From: Leptospira_A sp046736045
Lineage (GTDB): Bacteria; Spirochaetota; Leptospiria; Leptospirales; Leptospiraceae
Length of the DNA stretch: 64,000 nucleotides
Direction: 5' to 3'
Assembly (NCBI RefSeq): GCF_046736045.1
Contig: NZ_CP177134.1
Location: forward strand, 1,922,001-1,986,000
Numbering within the stretch: the first letter of the stretch is position 1; each line of letters opens with the position of its first letter. Shown here piece by piece: positions 9,332 to 18,620 of the stretch. A program made the translations under genes and the position numbers. Under the pieces are notes generated by a model that was given only the letters and a program-made list of their open reading frames with translations, did no database searches and had not been told where the DNA came from.

Positions 9332-10198
9332 ATGGAAAGCATGTTACCTCCTCATTCGTCCTCTCCCATCCAAAACCTTCTCCAATTGGCAGAAGATCTC
9401 CGCAGCGAAAACGGATGCCCTTGGGACAAGGACCAGACCCACGCCTCTGTCATCCCTTGTCTTTTGGAAGAATCTTACGAAGTTGTAGATACAATTGAAA
9501 GAAAGGATGATCCTCATTTCCGGGAAGAGCTGGGGGACTTGTTATTTCAAGTGGTGTTTCATTGCCAGCTGGCTTCCGAAAGGGGTGCATTTAACTGGGA
9601 TGAGGTGGTAAGTGAAATTGTAGAAAAATTGGTTAGAAGGCATCCTCATGTATATGAATCTGTCGGAAATATCAAGGACAGTGAAGGGGTACTTGGGCAA
9701 TGGGATGAGATCAAAAAGAAGGAAAAAGCCGACAAAGCCAAACGGAATGGTAACGAAACGGAAGTTTCGGTACTGGACGGAATTCCTCTTTCTTTACCTT
9801 CCATTCAGAGATCGGAAAAAATCCAGTCCAAAGTCGCAAAACAAGGATTTGATTGGGAGAATGTTTCAGGAGTTTTTGAAAAATTCCAGGAAGAGATAGC
9901 GGAATTGCAGGAAGCAATCGGGCAAAATCCGGATTCAGGTGCGAAAAAAATTCCTTATTCGGAAAGTATTGAAGAAGAAGTAGGGGATTTGTTTTTTCTT
10001 TTGGTGAACTTGTCCAGAAAACTTTCCTTAGACCCGGAAACCACCTTACGCAAAGCAAACGAAAAGTTTGAAAAAAGATTTCGGCTTATGGAGGATTTGA
10101 TTTCCAAAAAGAATGAAGTGATGAAAGGAAAATCTTTGGAAGAATTGGATGGATTTTGGAATCAAAGCAAAACAATTTTGAAACAGAAAACCGTTTGA
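9332..10198 (+). CDS. mazG: Nucleoside triphosphate pyrophosphohydrolase MazG
   Basis: About 288 residues containing two MazG folds, as in long MazG proteins. The N-terminal domain has the hallmark LRSENGCPWDKDQTH followed by the metal-binding EESYEVVD and REELGDLLFQVVFH helices. The second copy has EIAELQEAI and EEVGDLFFLLVNLSRKL near residues 195-250. The enzyme hydrolyses (d)NTPs to NMP and pyrophosphate, cleaning non-canonical nucleotides or lowering ppGpp-linked stress. Possible starts are ATG 9332 or 9341; an upstream TTG (9308) lacks support. The gene diverges from the DUF6580 gene across about 75 bp, which must hold both promoters. Confidence 0.92.
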   Translation: MESMLPPHSSSPIQNLLQLAEDLRSENGCPWDKDQTHASVIPCLLEESYEVVDTIERKDDPHFREELGDLLFQVVFHCQLASERGAFNWDEVVSEIVEKLVRRHPHVYESVGNIKDSEGVLGQWDEIKKKEKADKAKRNGNETEVSVLDGIPLSLPSIQRSEKIQSKVAKQGFDWENVSGVFEKFQEEIAELQEAIGQNPDSGAKKIPYSESIEEEVGDLFFLLVNLSRKLSLDPETTLRKANEKFEKRFRLMEDLISKKNEVMKGKSLEELDGFWNQSKTILKQKTV

Positions 10199-10211
10199 GT
10201 CGGGTTTTTGA

Positions 10212-11705
10212 TTAATCTTTCGATTTCTTCAATCGAATCGGTTCCGGAGTGAAATTTTGTTCGGGACGAATCGGAATGATAACTGTTTCATAACCTTTTT
10301 TTTCTATCCGTATATTTCCCGTTAGTTTTTCATTCCAGATTTGGAAAAAAATACCTGTTTTGTAATGACTTTTTCTTTTTTCTCCCTGAGAAAATTTCAT
10401 AGAGTCCAAAAAGATATCCGCTTCCAGGGGATATCCGAGTTCATCTGTGATTCTCAAAATGATTTTTTCCCGATCTGAAATCTGATCCAAAAGATTTGTC
10501 CATACCGAACGGAAAGATTTCAGAATAGCGGGTGTTAAGTGATAGTCCGGATTCAAATGAGAAGACTCCATTATAAAAGCCAGGGTGCCGTGTTCGAAAA
10601 AAAGATAATCCTGGTCGACTCCATCCACAGAGTATAGATTTTTTTTGGCTGTGAATTCCTTGTCCGGATGAAGGCTTTCGATTCCATTTGCCATTTTTTC
10701 CCCGATCACCAAAGCAATATCAGGATCAGGATTGGTAACGGATTCAATGGAATAGGGAATCAATAAACTATTTGCATAGGCATGATAGCCGACAGAAGCG
10801 ACAAACTTCTGTGAGTCGGCCAGGGAAATGAATGCCTTTGTTTCCGGCTCCGATCCTTCGTTCGCTCCTATATAGTAAGGGCTTTCCGGATTTTTAGAAG
10901 AATATTTGCCGCCGGATTTCCCCCATTGAAAAGGGAAGTTGCGATTCAAATCCACATTCGGATTTTTTCTTCCCAATAGATGCGAACTTTGCCAAAAAAT
11001 TTCCGACCCGTCCGGATTGAGTATGGGAATGATCCAAACTTGAAATGAATCCAAATATTTTTTGATTAATTTTTCGGAACCCAAAATGAAATAAATGATA
11101 TCATAACAATGTTCCGTAGTGATCACTTCATTCGCATGAATGGAGCAATGAAACAGAACCGGTATCTTTTCCGAAGCATCTGTCTTTCGATTGGAGAGAG
11201 AAAGTGCAAGGATCGGCCTGTTTTCATTTGATTTTCCGATTGAATGGAGTTCTACAAGATCGGGATATGATTTTGCCAGGGAATGCAAATAATGTTTGTT
11301 TGCCCGATTATCTTTATATCCTAGTCGAATATCGGTTAGTTGAAAGTGATCGGCATCGGCTTGTTTTTCATAATCCCCTGCGTAGTATTTGAAACCCAAA
11401 TCTTGTTTTGCAATTTGCATCCATTCCAAGGATTTATAGGACAAATCCCAATCTTCTTTGGCGATCAAAACATAATTAAGACCGTTCTCCCGATAACGAA
11501 TTTCTATTTTATTGTTTGTTAAATTTTGAAACAGGGTCAATTTTGATTCAGGAAAAGATGCAAGAATCCATTGAGACCTGTCTCCTAAGGGAGCTTGCGG
11601 AATTGTTTTTTTTGAAAAAACACTGCATTGAATGCAGAGAAATAAAGATAAAATGAAAAAAAAGAATTTAAGAATGAGTTTTCGATTTTTGGAAATAAAT
11701 TTCAT
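10212..11705 (-). CDS. M14 family zinc carboxypeptidase, predicted lipoprotein
   Basis: A 497-residue secreted metallocarboxypeptidase. Residues 1-27 are a basic, highly hydrophobic signal peptide with lipobox SLFLCIQC. The M14 zinc ligands are visible: His and Glu in CSIHANEVITTEH and the third ligand in SVGYHAYAN. The substrate-binding DLNRNFPFQWG and the catalytic glutamate in FIMESSHLNPDYH also match the family. The C-terminal 90 residues form a beta-rich extension resembling a carboxypeptidase regulatory-like domain. It should trim C-terminal residues from peptides outside the cytoplasm. It is divergent from the FGE-like lipoprotein gene, with only a few bases between the start codons. 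Confidence 0.88.
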   Translation of the reverse strand: MKFISKNRKLILKFFFFILSLFLCIQCSVFSKKTIPQAPLGDRSQWILASFPESKLTLFQNLTNNKIEIRYRENGLNYVLIAKEDWDLSYKSLEWMQIAKQDLGFKYYAGDYEKQADADHFQLTDIRLGYKDNRANKHYLHSLAKSYPDLVELHSIGKSNENRPILALSLSNRKTDASEKIPVLFHCSIHANEVITTEHCYDIIYFILGSEKLIKKYLDSFQVWIIPILNPDGSEIFWQSSHLLGRKNPNVDLNRNFPFQWGKSGGKYSSKNPESPYYIGANEGSEPETKAFISLADSQKFVASVGYHAYANSLLIPYSIESVTNPDPDIALVIGEKMANGIESLHPDKEFTAKKNLYSVDGVDQDYLFFEHGTLAFIMESSHLNPDYHLTPAILKSFRSVWTNLLDQISDREKIILRITDELGYPLEADIFLDSMKFSQGEKRKSHYKTGIFFQIWNEKLTGNIRIEKKGYETVIIPIRPEQNFTPEPIRLKKSKD

Positions 11706-11709
11706 TCGT

Positions 11710-12594
11710 ATGTTATCATTCCCTTTCCCCGGTTCACTAAAGATGATTTTGCTTTTATCGGCAAGCTTTCTTTTTTTTCAATGCAAAACAGAAGTTAGGA
11801 GGCCACTTCCTTGTGACGGAAAGGAAATTTCCGGCATGAAATGTATTCCCGAAGGTGAGTTTGTGCGGGGAAGCAATGTGTTCTCTGCCAATGAAAAACC
11901 TGAATCGTTGATTCAGCTCAGTGACTTTTACATGGATGTATACGAGGTTACCAACGAAGATTTTGAAACCTGCTTGAATGCCGGTTTTTGTTCCGATTGT
12001 TTAACGAAAGGAAAGTGCGACTATATCGGACCCAGATACGGTTCGCTCTACTTGGGGAAAAAACAACCTATATTAGGCGTTAGTTGGTATACTGCGAAAG
12101 AGTTTTGCGAATGGGCTGGCAAACGGTTACCCACGGAGTCGGAATGGGAAAAGGCTGCGAGAGGGCAGGGTGGCGGTCTTTATCCATGGGGAAACGAACC
12201 TGCCAGCTGCGAGAAAGCGGTGATTGAGGTTGACACTAAAAAAGGATGTGTAACAACAAAAACAGAGAAGCCGCAACATATGCCTACGCTGGATGTGGGT
12301 TCGCGACCTGCCGGTGCGTACGGATTGTATGATATGGCGGGGAATTCCTGGGAGTGGGTTTCCGATTGGTATTCCGCAAGTTATGAAAAATGCGGAAAGG
12401 ATTGTTTTGGAAAAGATCCCAAAGGGCCATGTAACGGAAGTGAGGTTTGTCCGGGATTTAATTTAAAAATAGTCCGGGGTGGTTCTTGGTGGTGGCCGGG
12501 GGAGATGGCTCGAGGATCATACAGAAGAGCACATGTTCCTGAAAATTTTCCGGAGTATCATCATTTCGGATTTCGTTGTGCAAAAACGTTTTAA
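11710..12594 (+). CDS. Formylglycine-generating-enzyme-like (SUMF1) lipoprotein
   Basis: About 294 residues with an FGE-sulfatase (SUMF1/EgtB/PvdO type) fold. A signal peptide with lipobox SFLFFQC precedes CIPEGEFVRGSN, DVYEVTNEDFETCL, GVSWYTAKEFCEWAGKRLP, SEWEKAARG, DMAGNSWEWVSDWY, RGGSW and a final HHFGFRCAKTF. In this superfamily some members oxidise sulfatase cysteines, but many secreted bacterial ones have no known reaction. Being a lipoprotein argues against sulfatase maturation. The start could also be ATG 11743. It lies 7 bp upstream of the next lipoprotein gene. Confidence 0.82.
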   Translation: MLSFPFPGSLKMILLLSASFLFFQCKTEVRRPLPCDGKEISGMKCIPEGEFVRGSNVFSANEKPESLIQLSDFYMDVYEVTNEDFETCLNAGFCSDCLTKGKCDYIGPRYGSLYLGKKQPILGVSWYTAKEFCEWAGKRLPTESEWEKAARGQGGGLYPWGNEPASCEKAVIEVDTKKGCVTTKTEKPQHMPTLDVGSRPAGAYGLYDMAGNSWEWVSDWYSASYEKCGKDCFGKDPKGPCNGSEVCPGFNLKIVRGGSWWWPGEMARGSYRRAHVPENFPEYHHFGFRCAKTF

Positions 12595-12601
12595 GGTAAA
12601 T

Positions 12602-13606
12602 ATGGATTTATATTCTAAAATTCTAAACAGTTTGTTTATTTTCATTCTGTTATTGTCGCTTGGTTTCTGTAATGCGACATTTGAAAAAAAATACTCTTCC
12701 TTAAGAGAGATTCAGCAGGAGACACTCGTTCCTACCCGCTGGGATGTGGGAAATACTACCGTCTCTAACGAAGATCGTCTGGACATACTCATCCCTTATG
12801 TAAAAAATACCGGCAATGTATATATCGGAGTCGGCTCCGAACAAAATCTGACGATTGCAGCTTGGGCGAAGTCGGATTTTATATATCTTATGGACTTTAC
12901 CACTGTCGTTGTTTCTGCCAATGAGATGATGGTTTTTTTTCTAAAGGAATCTCCCACAAAGGAAAAGTTTTTATATTATTATTCCAAAGCCGGCGAGGAG
13001 GATGCGATGAAACTACTTCGCGAAAAATTCCCTAACCCGGAATCTTATGCTAAGGTTTATAAAAAAATCATAAAGTTTGTCCGTAAGCGTCATAAAACGA
13101 ATCTTATGCTGTCTGAACTGTACCATTACAAAATGTTTCAAACAGATGATGATCAGTATGAACATATTCATACACTGGCTAAAGAAGGAAAAATTTTTCC
13201 TGTCAAGGGTAATCTTCTAGGTAAAATTACCTTACAAAGTATCGGAACGTATTTGCGCAAAAACGATCTTTCTCTGGGTATCATTTATTTTAGCAATGCG
13301 GAAGAATATTTTTATTATCCCGATCAGTTTAAAGATTCGATTTTAAATCTACCTATGACGGATAAGTCGATCGTTGTCCGAACTCTTTCTGTCAAAAAAA
13401 ATACATTCCCCTGGTCACCCGGTTCGGACATCTCTACCAAAATCGGATTTCATTACTGTGTTCAGAAAGGCCTTAGTTTTCATGAATGGTTAACGTTTGT
13501 TAAATCTCCATTCCGTTCTTTAAATATTATGGAAGATGCCGGAAAAGTCGATTCCAAACTGGGATTTACTTATGTAGAAGACGGGCCGGGACAAAACAGA
13601 CTTTGA
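12602..13606 (+). CDS. Putative lipoprotein of unknown function
   Basis: About 334 residues. The start at 12602 gives a clear signal peptide with lipobox (LLLSLGFC); the longer open frame upstream overlaps the FGE-like gene and is rejected. I recognise no family. The protein is mixed alpha/beta with many aromatic residues and no metal or nucleotide motif. It follows the FGE-like lipoprotein by 7 bp and overlaps the next gene by 4 bases, so the three probably form one transcript. Confidence 0.7.
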   Translation: MDLYSKILNSLFIFILLLSLGFCNATFEKKYSSLREIQQETLVPTRWDVGNTTVSNEDRLDILIPYVKNTGNVYIGVGSEQNLTIAAWAKSDFIYLMDFTTVVVSANEMMVFFLKESPTKEKFLYYYSKAGEEDAMKLLREKFPNPESYAKVYKKIIKFVRKRHKTNLMLSELYHYKMFQTDDDQYEHIHTLAKEGKIFPVKGNLLGKITLQSIGTYLRKNDLSLGIIYFSNAEEYFYYPDQFKDSILNLPMTDKSIVVRTLSVKKNTFPWSPGSDISTKIGFHYCVQKGLSFHEWLTFVKSPFRSLNIMEDAGKVDSKLGFTYVEDGPGQNRL

Positions 13607-14001
13607 AAAAATTAAAAATAGAAGTTTCCGATTTCGAACATCTGTCGTTTCATTCGAAACAAATTTTAAAATTCCTTTTGGAAAATTATCCATCCAAAGA
13701 TCCGGAAGATGCAATTTCCGCAGAAGACAAATCTGTTTTTCCCTTAAAATGGAAGGTTCAAATCTCGGGTGCCGTTTTCGAATGGGTGGTTTCCGAAATG
13801 GGTTCTGTCACTTTACGTTTGGCAGAACATCCCCGTTATACCCGAAATCCTCCTCCTATTTTTTATGCGAGTGTGGGCAAATACGAACCGGACCAATTTC
13901 TTTGGGAAGATCCCGATGGCAATGCAATCGATCTCTCTTCCGAATCGGGAAAAACTCTCATTCTGGACAAAGTGAAACTTTATTTGGAATCGCAATCCTA
14001 A
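13603..14001 (+). CDS. Hypothetical protein, 132 residues
   Basis: A short soluble protein starting at TTG 13603, which overlaps the TGA of the preceding lipoprotein gene (TTGA), a sign of coupled translation. It lacks a signal peptide or membrane helix. The central part (LKWKVQISGAVFEWVVSEMGSVTLRLAEHPRY, described here only as an alternating hydrophobic beta pattern) suggests a small beta-rich domain. I do not recognise the family. Confidence 0.65.
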   Translation: MKKLKIEVSDFEHLSFHSKQILKFLLENYPSKDPEDAISAEDKSVFPLKWKVQISGAVFEWVVSEMGSVTLRLAEHPRYTRNPPPIFYASVGKYEPDQFLWEDPDGNAIDLSSESGKTLILDKVKLYLESQS

Positions 14002-14097
14002 TCCGGAAATTTTTTCTATAAGAAACCGGGAACTGTTTTTCTTTTTGCAACCGAGAGGAACATTTCCTACTCAGACTTAACAGAGAGGACTATATCA

Positions 14098-15123
14098 TTG
14101 AAACTTCCCATTGCTCAAGGAACAAAACGCGCCCTACTTGTTGAAGGTGGCGGAATGAAAGGTGCATTTGCCGGTGGAGTTTTGCATGGAATGAGTAGTT
14201 TGTTAAATGCAACTAATTTTGATTTGGTGGTTGGGGTTTCGTCGGGAGCCTGTTCGGCGGCATATTATGTTACTATGATCGATCCGGAACCGGTCAAAAG
14301 TGAAAAAGCGCTTTCCGTTTGGTACAGTGAACTTTCAGGAAGGCAACTTATTTCGGTTTTTCATCCCTTTCAGGGAAAAACATTTTTAGACCAAGAGTAT
14401 TTGATTGATTATATATTCAGAAATAAAGTTCGTTTGGAATCGGAAAACCTGGGCAAAAACGGACAACCTGAGTTTAGAATTGCAGTGAGCAATCTTCATT
14501 CTCATCAGGTAGACTATGTTCGCGCCACTTCCACGAACGTATTTGATTTGTTGAAAGCCGCAACTTCCCTTCCTATTGCCACAAGAGGAAAACATAAGTT
14601 AGACGGAACTACCTATTCCGATGCCGCCATTCTCAACCCTTTACCTTTGCAGGATTTGATTGAAGCGGGATATACCGATATCACCGTAGTTATGAATTCT
14701 CCTTTGGAAAGAATCTCCCAACCGTTAGGTTTCCTTACCGGTCTTCTTGCCTTCCCTCGAAATTGGAAGCTTAGTAAGATGATGCGCGAATGGCATCACC
14801 ATCATTTTAACGATGCTAGGCGGATTGCAATTACGCCGCCTAAAGGAGTTAATATCCATACAATTGCACCTGACGGCTCTTTGCCGGTGGGGCTTGTAAC
14901 TACGGTAGGTAGCAAGCTGAGAGAGACTGTCGATTTAGGTGTCAAAAAAGGAGAAGAAGCGTCCCGGTTTTTATTGGGCTTGTTCTCTCTGATCGGAAAA
15001 AATAAGAAAAAGACAAACGGATCAAATCAAACCGTCCAATCCGGTAGGAAAACCGCTTCAACGAAACCTCCAAAAAAGAGAACGAAAATTCCCCTGAAAA
15101 AAAGAGTTTCCGTAAAAAAATAA
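14098..15123 (+). CDS. Patatin-like phospholipase/acyl hydrolase with basic tail
   Basis: A 341-residue patatin-fold hydrolase. The oxyanion-hole LLVEGGGMKGAFAGGVL, the nucleophile elbow VGVSSGACSAA (GxSxG) and the dyad aspartate in YSDAAILNPLP are present; the usual DGG/DGA reads DAA here. Relatives hydrolyse phospholipid or other acyl esters. The last 50 residues are strikingly rich in Lys, Arg, Ser and Thr, perhaps for binding acidic phospholipid or nucleic acid. It starts at TTG 14098 behind a GAGAGGA ribosome-binding sequence. No signal peptide is seen. Confidence 0.88.
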   Translation: MKLPIAQGTKRALLVEGGGMKGAFAGGVLHGMSSLLNATNFDLVVGVSSGACSAAYYVTMIDPEPVKSEKALSVWYSELSGRQLISVFHPFQGKTFLDQEYLIDYIFRNKVRLESENLGKNGQPEFRIAVSNLHSHQVDYVRATSTNVFDLLKAATSLPIATRGKHKLDGTTYSDAAILNPLPLQDLIEAGYTDITVVMNSPLERISQPLGFLTGLLAFPRNWKLSKMMREWHHHHFNDARRIAITPPKGVNIHTIAPDGSLPVGLVTTVGSKLRETVDLGVKKGEEASRFLLGLFSLIGKNKKKTNGSNQTVQSGRKTASTKPPKKRTKIPLKKRVSVKK

Positions 15124-15221
15124 ACAAATCAGCGTTAAAGTTCTCCTTCTTTTATTATTTATATTAATGTTATGCTGAAGATTTAATTTAGAAAAAATAT
15201 TGATTGAAAACAAATCAGCGT
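15123..15221 (+). repeat. Two copies of AACAAATCAGCGT, 86 bases apart
   Basis: A 13-base direct repeat at 15123-15135 and 15209-15221 in the AT-rich gap before the next lipoprotein gene. It could be a paired regulator site; no regulator is known. Confidence 0.45.
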
Positions 15222-15290
15222 AAAATCTGTGTTATTCCTTCCATATTTTGGTAGGAATGTTTAGATTTAAAATTCAGAGAGATATGGCAA

Positions 15291-16202
15291 ATGTTTAAAA
15301 ATTCGGCAATAGTTTTACTATTATTATGTTTTGTTCAATGTGCTTCCGCAACATTTAAAGAATCAGATCTTGGTGATGGTCAGAGAGTTCCTTTTAGCGC
15401 GTTTAATCCTAAACCAGGCGTAGATGTATTCAACAATTTGAGGGTTGATATCGTTCGGCAGTATAGAACTGTAAGGACTCAAAATTCAAATGGAACCTTT
15501 ACTCAAAGGCAAGAGAGAGTTCAGGATCAGCCGGCAGGAATCGAGTTAGGCAACGGACTTTTTTTAGATGCAAATCAGAATTTGGTATTAAGTTTGCTTG
15601 ATGTACTCGGTTTAAGAAACAGAGAGAAGTTTAAAGTAATTCAAAAAGCATCCGGATTTATGTCCAATGATGTCATTCTTACAAAGGACGGACAACATCT
15701 AACCGTTGATACAGGTGGTATGCTCGGTGGGAAAACCGAATATACGATAACTCCTAATTCAGTTACGATCAAAGGCGGAGTCTTATCTTCCGATACCGTA
15801 ATCACTTATGATAAAGATTCGGTAACTTACGATCCGAAAGGAATTTTAGGCGGGTTATCCAAGTTTACCATTCAAAGAAGAGGAAATGATTTTATTAGTC
15901 CCGGACTTTTTTGGGATACTGTTTTCAAATTCGACGGAAAGGACGATAGCATCACTCTCGGTACCAGCCTGGTTTTACAAAATAAAAAAACTCAGATGGA
16001 AGTAACAAGAAAATACGAAACAGTCTCTTTCTTTGCAAGTGATGTCAGTACTTCCACATACAAATTTTACAGAACTGAAAACACTTACCTTATGATCAAC
16101 CCGCAAGGGAAGGGCTTTAAGGCAACTATCAACGGTAAGTCGGTGAATATTCTTTATCACGACTTCTGGGGCAGCAGGGAAGTTGAATTAATTGTAGACT
16201 AG
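15291..16202 (+). CDS. Putative lipoprotein of unknown function
   Basis: A 303-residue predicted lipoprotein: signal peptide with lipobox LLCFVQC (Cys at 17). The mature part is almost all beta-strand, with repeating units rich in Gly, Thr and Asp such as TVDTGGMLGGKTEYTITPNSV and TYDPKGILGGLSKFTIQ-like segments (about residues 140-210). I recognise no named family. A gap with a 13-base direct repeat precedes it and a strong intrinsic terminator follows, so it looks monocistronic. Confidence 0.72.
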   Translation: MFKNSAIVLLLLCFVQCASATFKESDLGDGQRVPFSAFNPKPGVDVFNNLRVDIVRQYRTVRTQNSNGTFTQRQERVQDQPAGIELGNGLFLDANQNLVLSLLDVLGLRNREKFKVIQKASGFMSNDVILTKDGQHLTVDTGGMLGGKTEYTITPNSVTIKGGVLSSDTVITYDKDSVTYDPKGILGGLSKFTIQRRGNDFISPGLFWDTVFKFDGKDDSITLGTSLVLQNKKTQMEVTRKYETVSFFASDVSTSTYKFYRTENTYLMINPQGKGFKATINGKSVNILYHDFWGSREVELIVD

Positions 16203-16230
16203 ATTGATTTGTCATTAAACCATTTCATGC

Positions 16231-16258
16231 AAAAAACCCGTCTAAGGATGGGTTTTTT
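16231..16258 (+). terminator. Rho-independent terminator
   Basis: Stem AAAAAACCC / GGGTTTTTT around a short loop, ending in a T run, 28 bases after the stop of the beta-rich lipoprotein gene. Confidence 0.88.
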
Positions 16259-16379
16259 CGTATGCCTTTTCATTAGATTTAATCCTAAGTTGGATTCAAT
16301 TTTCAGTGTCCGGTTCTACTTTTTGAAAGAAAACCTTGCGGAACAATCGGTCTAGTAGTACAATCAATCTACTTTTCCA

Positions 16380-18104
16380 ATGAGCCACAAAAAAAGAAAT
16401 ATCACCATATTCCAGGAATTTCGGATTCGGGAAAATCTTCAAAAATTAATTCGTTTTCTAATTACTTTGTTCGTGATGATCGGAATTTTTTCCAGTTCTT
16501 TTCATTACATCATGCTTCGGGAAGGGAGAGAGTTCTCTTGGGTAACAGGTGTTTATTGGACATTAACGACTATGTCCACCTTGGGATTCGGAGATATCAC
16601 CTTTCAGTCGGATTTGGGTCGGGTGTTCAGTATCATTGTTTTGTTTTCGGGAATGATCTATCTTTTGGTATTGTTTCCTTATACATTCCTGACCTTTTTT
16701 TATACACCTTTGATGGAATTTCAATCCAAGTTTCGGGTACAAAAGAACGCCCCCGAAGGAATTAGAAATCACATTATCATTGTCGGGCTGGATGCGGTTG
16801 CCGAATCTTTTATTGAAAAATTAAACCAATACGGTCATCGTTATGTGTTGATTGCAGATACGATTCAAAAAACCAAAGATTGGAAAGATATGGGATTTAC
16901 TGTGATTCACGGTTATCCCGATGATCCGGATGCATATGTTCGTGCGGGCATTTCGGAAGCTAACATGGTATTTGCGAATGCCGAAAATGAAAAAATCAAT
17001 ACAACGATCTCTTTTACGGTAAGAGAATTGAATTCTTCCATCGAAATCGTATCTAATGTCCGCGATTCCAATTTCATCGAGATATTATTTCTTGCAGGTT
17101 GTTTGAATACGATTGATATCACCGAGTCCTTGGGGAGATCGTTTAGCAAACGCAGTATTGCCAAAAATCATTACGTATCCGAGATCGGCAGGTTTGACAA
17201 AATGGTGGTTTGGGAGATTCCTGTCATAGGTTCCGTTTTAAGCGGGAAATCTTTGAAGATCGTCGCAGAACGCTTGAAAGGTGTTCAATTGGTAGGTGCT
17301 TGGAAACGGGGAAAGTTTATAATCCCCGAACCGGATGATATCATTAGTTCCGAAACCATTCTGGTCGTGACTGGTTATGAAGATGAAGCAAAGGTATTCG
17401 AAGGATTGTTTCATGAAGAAAAATTCAAGGATGCCTTTGTGTTGATCATCGGTTGCGGAAGAGTCGGTCGCGCTACTGCAAAACACCTGGACCAAATGAA
17501 TGTTAACTTTCGTATCTTGGATCATAATTCGGAAAGAAAAGACAGGGCGGAAAAGGAAGGATTGATTCTGGGGGATCGTTTTGTATTGGGAGACGGATCT
17601 CGTGTGGATGATTTGGAGGCAGTAGGACTCAACAAAGCGTCTACAATTATAATTAGCACGCATGATGACATTACAAATATTTTTCTTACGGTTTATTGTA
17701 GAAAGTTGAGAAATGACGTCTTGATTCTCAGTCGCGCCAACGCAGAGAGAAATATTTCCACATTACACCGAGCAGGTGCCGATCTTGTTATTTCTTATTC
17801 TTCTGTCGGTTCCATTCTTCTTTTGAATCTATTGAGAAAATCGGACAATCTTATGCTTGCAGAGGGTCTTGAAATATTTCGAATTTCCATTCCTTTTATT
17901 TTACAGGGCAAAACCGTTTCAGAAAATTTTATACGCCAAAAGACCGGCTGCATCGTGATTGCCGTTTTTAATGAAAAAGGTTCGCCTTGTTCTCTTCCTT
18001 CCATTAAAGAACCGATTCCGGAATTCGGAGAGATGATTCTCATCGGTTCTTCCGAATCGGAAAGAAAATTTATGGCGGTTTTCGAAAATAGGGAAATTTT
18101 TTAG
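16380..18104 (+). CDS. Potassium channel with two RCK (TrkA) domains
   Basis: A 574-residue two-helix K+ channel. The first 110 residues hold helix, pore and helix, with the selectivity filter as TTMSTLGFGD. Two cytoplasmic RCK modules follow. The first begins IIIVGLDAVAESF, so its glycine-rich nucleotide loop is degenerate. The second begins VLIIGCGRVGRATAKHL and keeps GxGxxG with an acidic residue after the second strand (RILDHNSER). A TrkA-C-like region (about residues 490-570) ends the protein. It should conduct K+ across the inner membrane, gated by nucleotide or ion binding to the RCK ring. It begins at ATG 16380 and has no obvious operon partner. Confidence 0.9.
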   Translation: MSHKKRNITIFQEFRIRENLQKLIRFLITLFVMIGIFSSSFHYIMLREGREFSWVTGVYWTLTTMSTLGFGDITFQSDLGRVFSIIVLFSGMIYLLVLFPYTFLTFFYTPLMEFQSKFRVQKNAPEGIRNHIIIVGLDAVAESFIEKLNQYGHRYVLIADTIQKTKDWKDMGFTVIHGYPDDPDAYVRAGISEANMVFANAENEKINTTISFTVRELNSSIEIVSNVRDSNFIEILFLAGCLNTIDITESLGRSFSKRSIAKNHYVSEIGRFDKMVVWEIPVIGSVLSGKSLKIVAERLKGVQLVGAWKRGKFIIPEPDDIISSETILVVTGYEDEAKVFEGLFHEEKFKDAFVLIIGCGRVGRATAKHLDQMNVNFRILDHNSERKDRAEKEGLILGDRFVLGDGSRVDDLEAVGLNKASTIIISTHDDITNIFLTVYCRKLRNDVLILSRANAERNISTLHRAGADLVISYSSVGSILLLNLLRKSDNLMLAEGLEIFRISIPFILQGKTVSENFIRQKTGCIVIAVFNEKGSPCSLPSIKEPIPEFGEMILIGSSESERKFMAVFENREIF

Positions 18105-18144
18105 AAATCAGATGATATCATCTTTAATAATCGTCGGATAAGAT

Positions 18145-18612
18145 ATGGGCATTGAACATTTGATAGGTGTATTTCTGATTTGCTGCGGAAGTTTTTTAGG
18201 GCCGGGGACGGGAGTGGACGAAGCTTCTTTACATGGCTGTCCTCCCACACCGAATTGCGTATCCAGTCAAAGTTTCCGGTACAATTACATTCATAAAATC
18301 GATCCTATTATTTACTCTATGCCGAAAGAAAAAGCATACCAATATCTTTTGGAACGTTTTGACGGAATGGAAAATGTTTACGTCGCAGAGAAAAAGGAAA
18401 ACGAATACATTCGGCTTGTATTTTTTACAAAAGTTTTTCGTTTCCCCGACAAGGTCGAATTTTATCTTGAACCTGATAAAAAAGAAATCCAGGTAAGATC
18501 TCAATCTATTTTCGGTTTATGGGATATATTCGCAAATAGGATACGAGTTAGTGGAATTCGAAGTTATCTTAATTCCAAAGAGGAACCATTGCCTGAACCT
18601 GAGGCATTGTAG
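18145..18612 (+). CDS. DUF1499 family protein
   Basis: A 155-residue protein with an N-terminal hydrophobic segment (signal peptide or anchor) and the DUF1499 hallmark CPPTPNCVSSQS near residue 32. A beta-rich domain follows (VFRFPDKVEFYLEP, IQVRSQSIFGLWD). The family's biochemical role is unknown. It lies 8 bp upstream of the thioesterase gene and is probably co-transcribed with it. Confidence 0.82.
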   Translation: MGIEHLIGVFLICCGSFLGPGTGVDEASLHGCPPTPNCVSSQSFRYNYIHKIDPIIYSMPKEKAYQYLLERFDGMENVYVAEKKENEYIRLVFFTKVFRFPDKVEFYLEPDKKEIQVRSQSIFGLWDIFANRIRVSGIRSYLNSKEEPLPEPEAL

Positions 18613-18620
18613 TTATAATT

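Noticed and set aside
10187..10208. Terminator between mazG and the carboxypeptidase gene
   Set aside because: Only a weak aaaacc/ggtttt pairing; too short to support.
12479..12601. Upstream extension of the 12602 lipoprotein
   Set aside because: It overlaps the FGE-like gene and would remove the clear signal peptide from the N-terminus.
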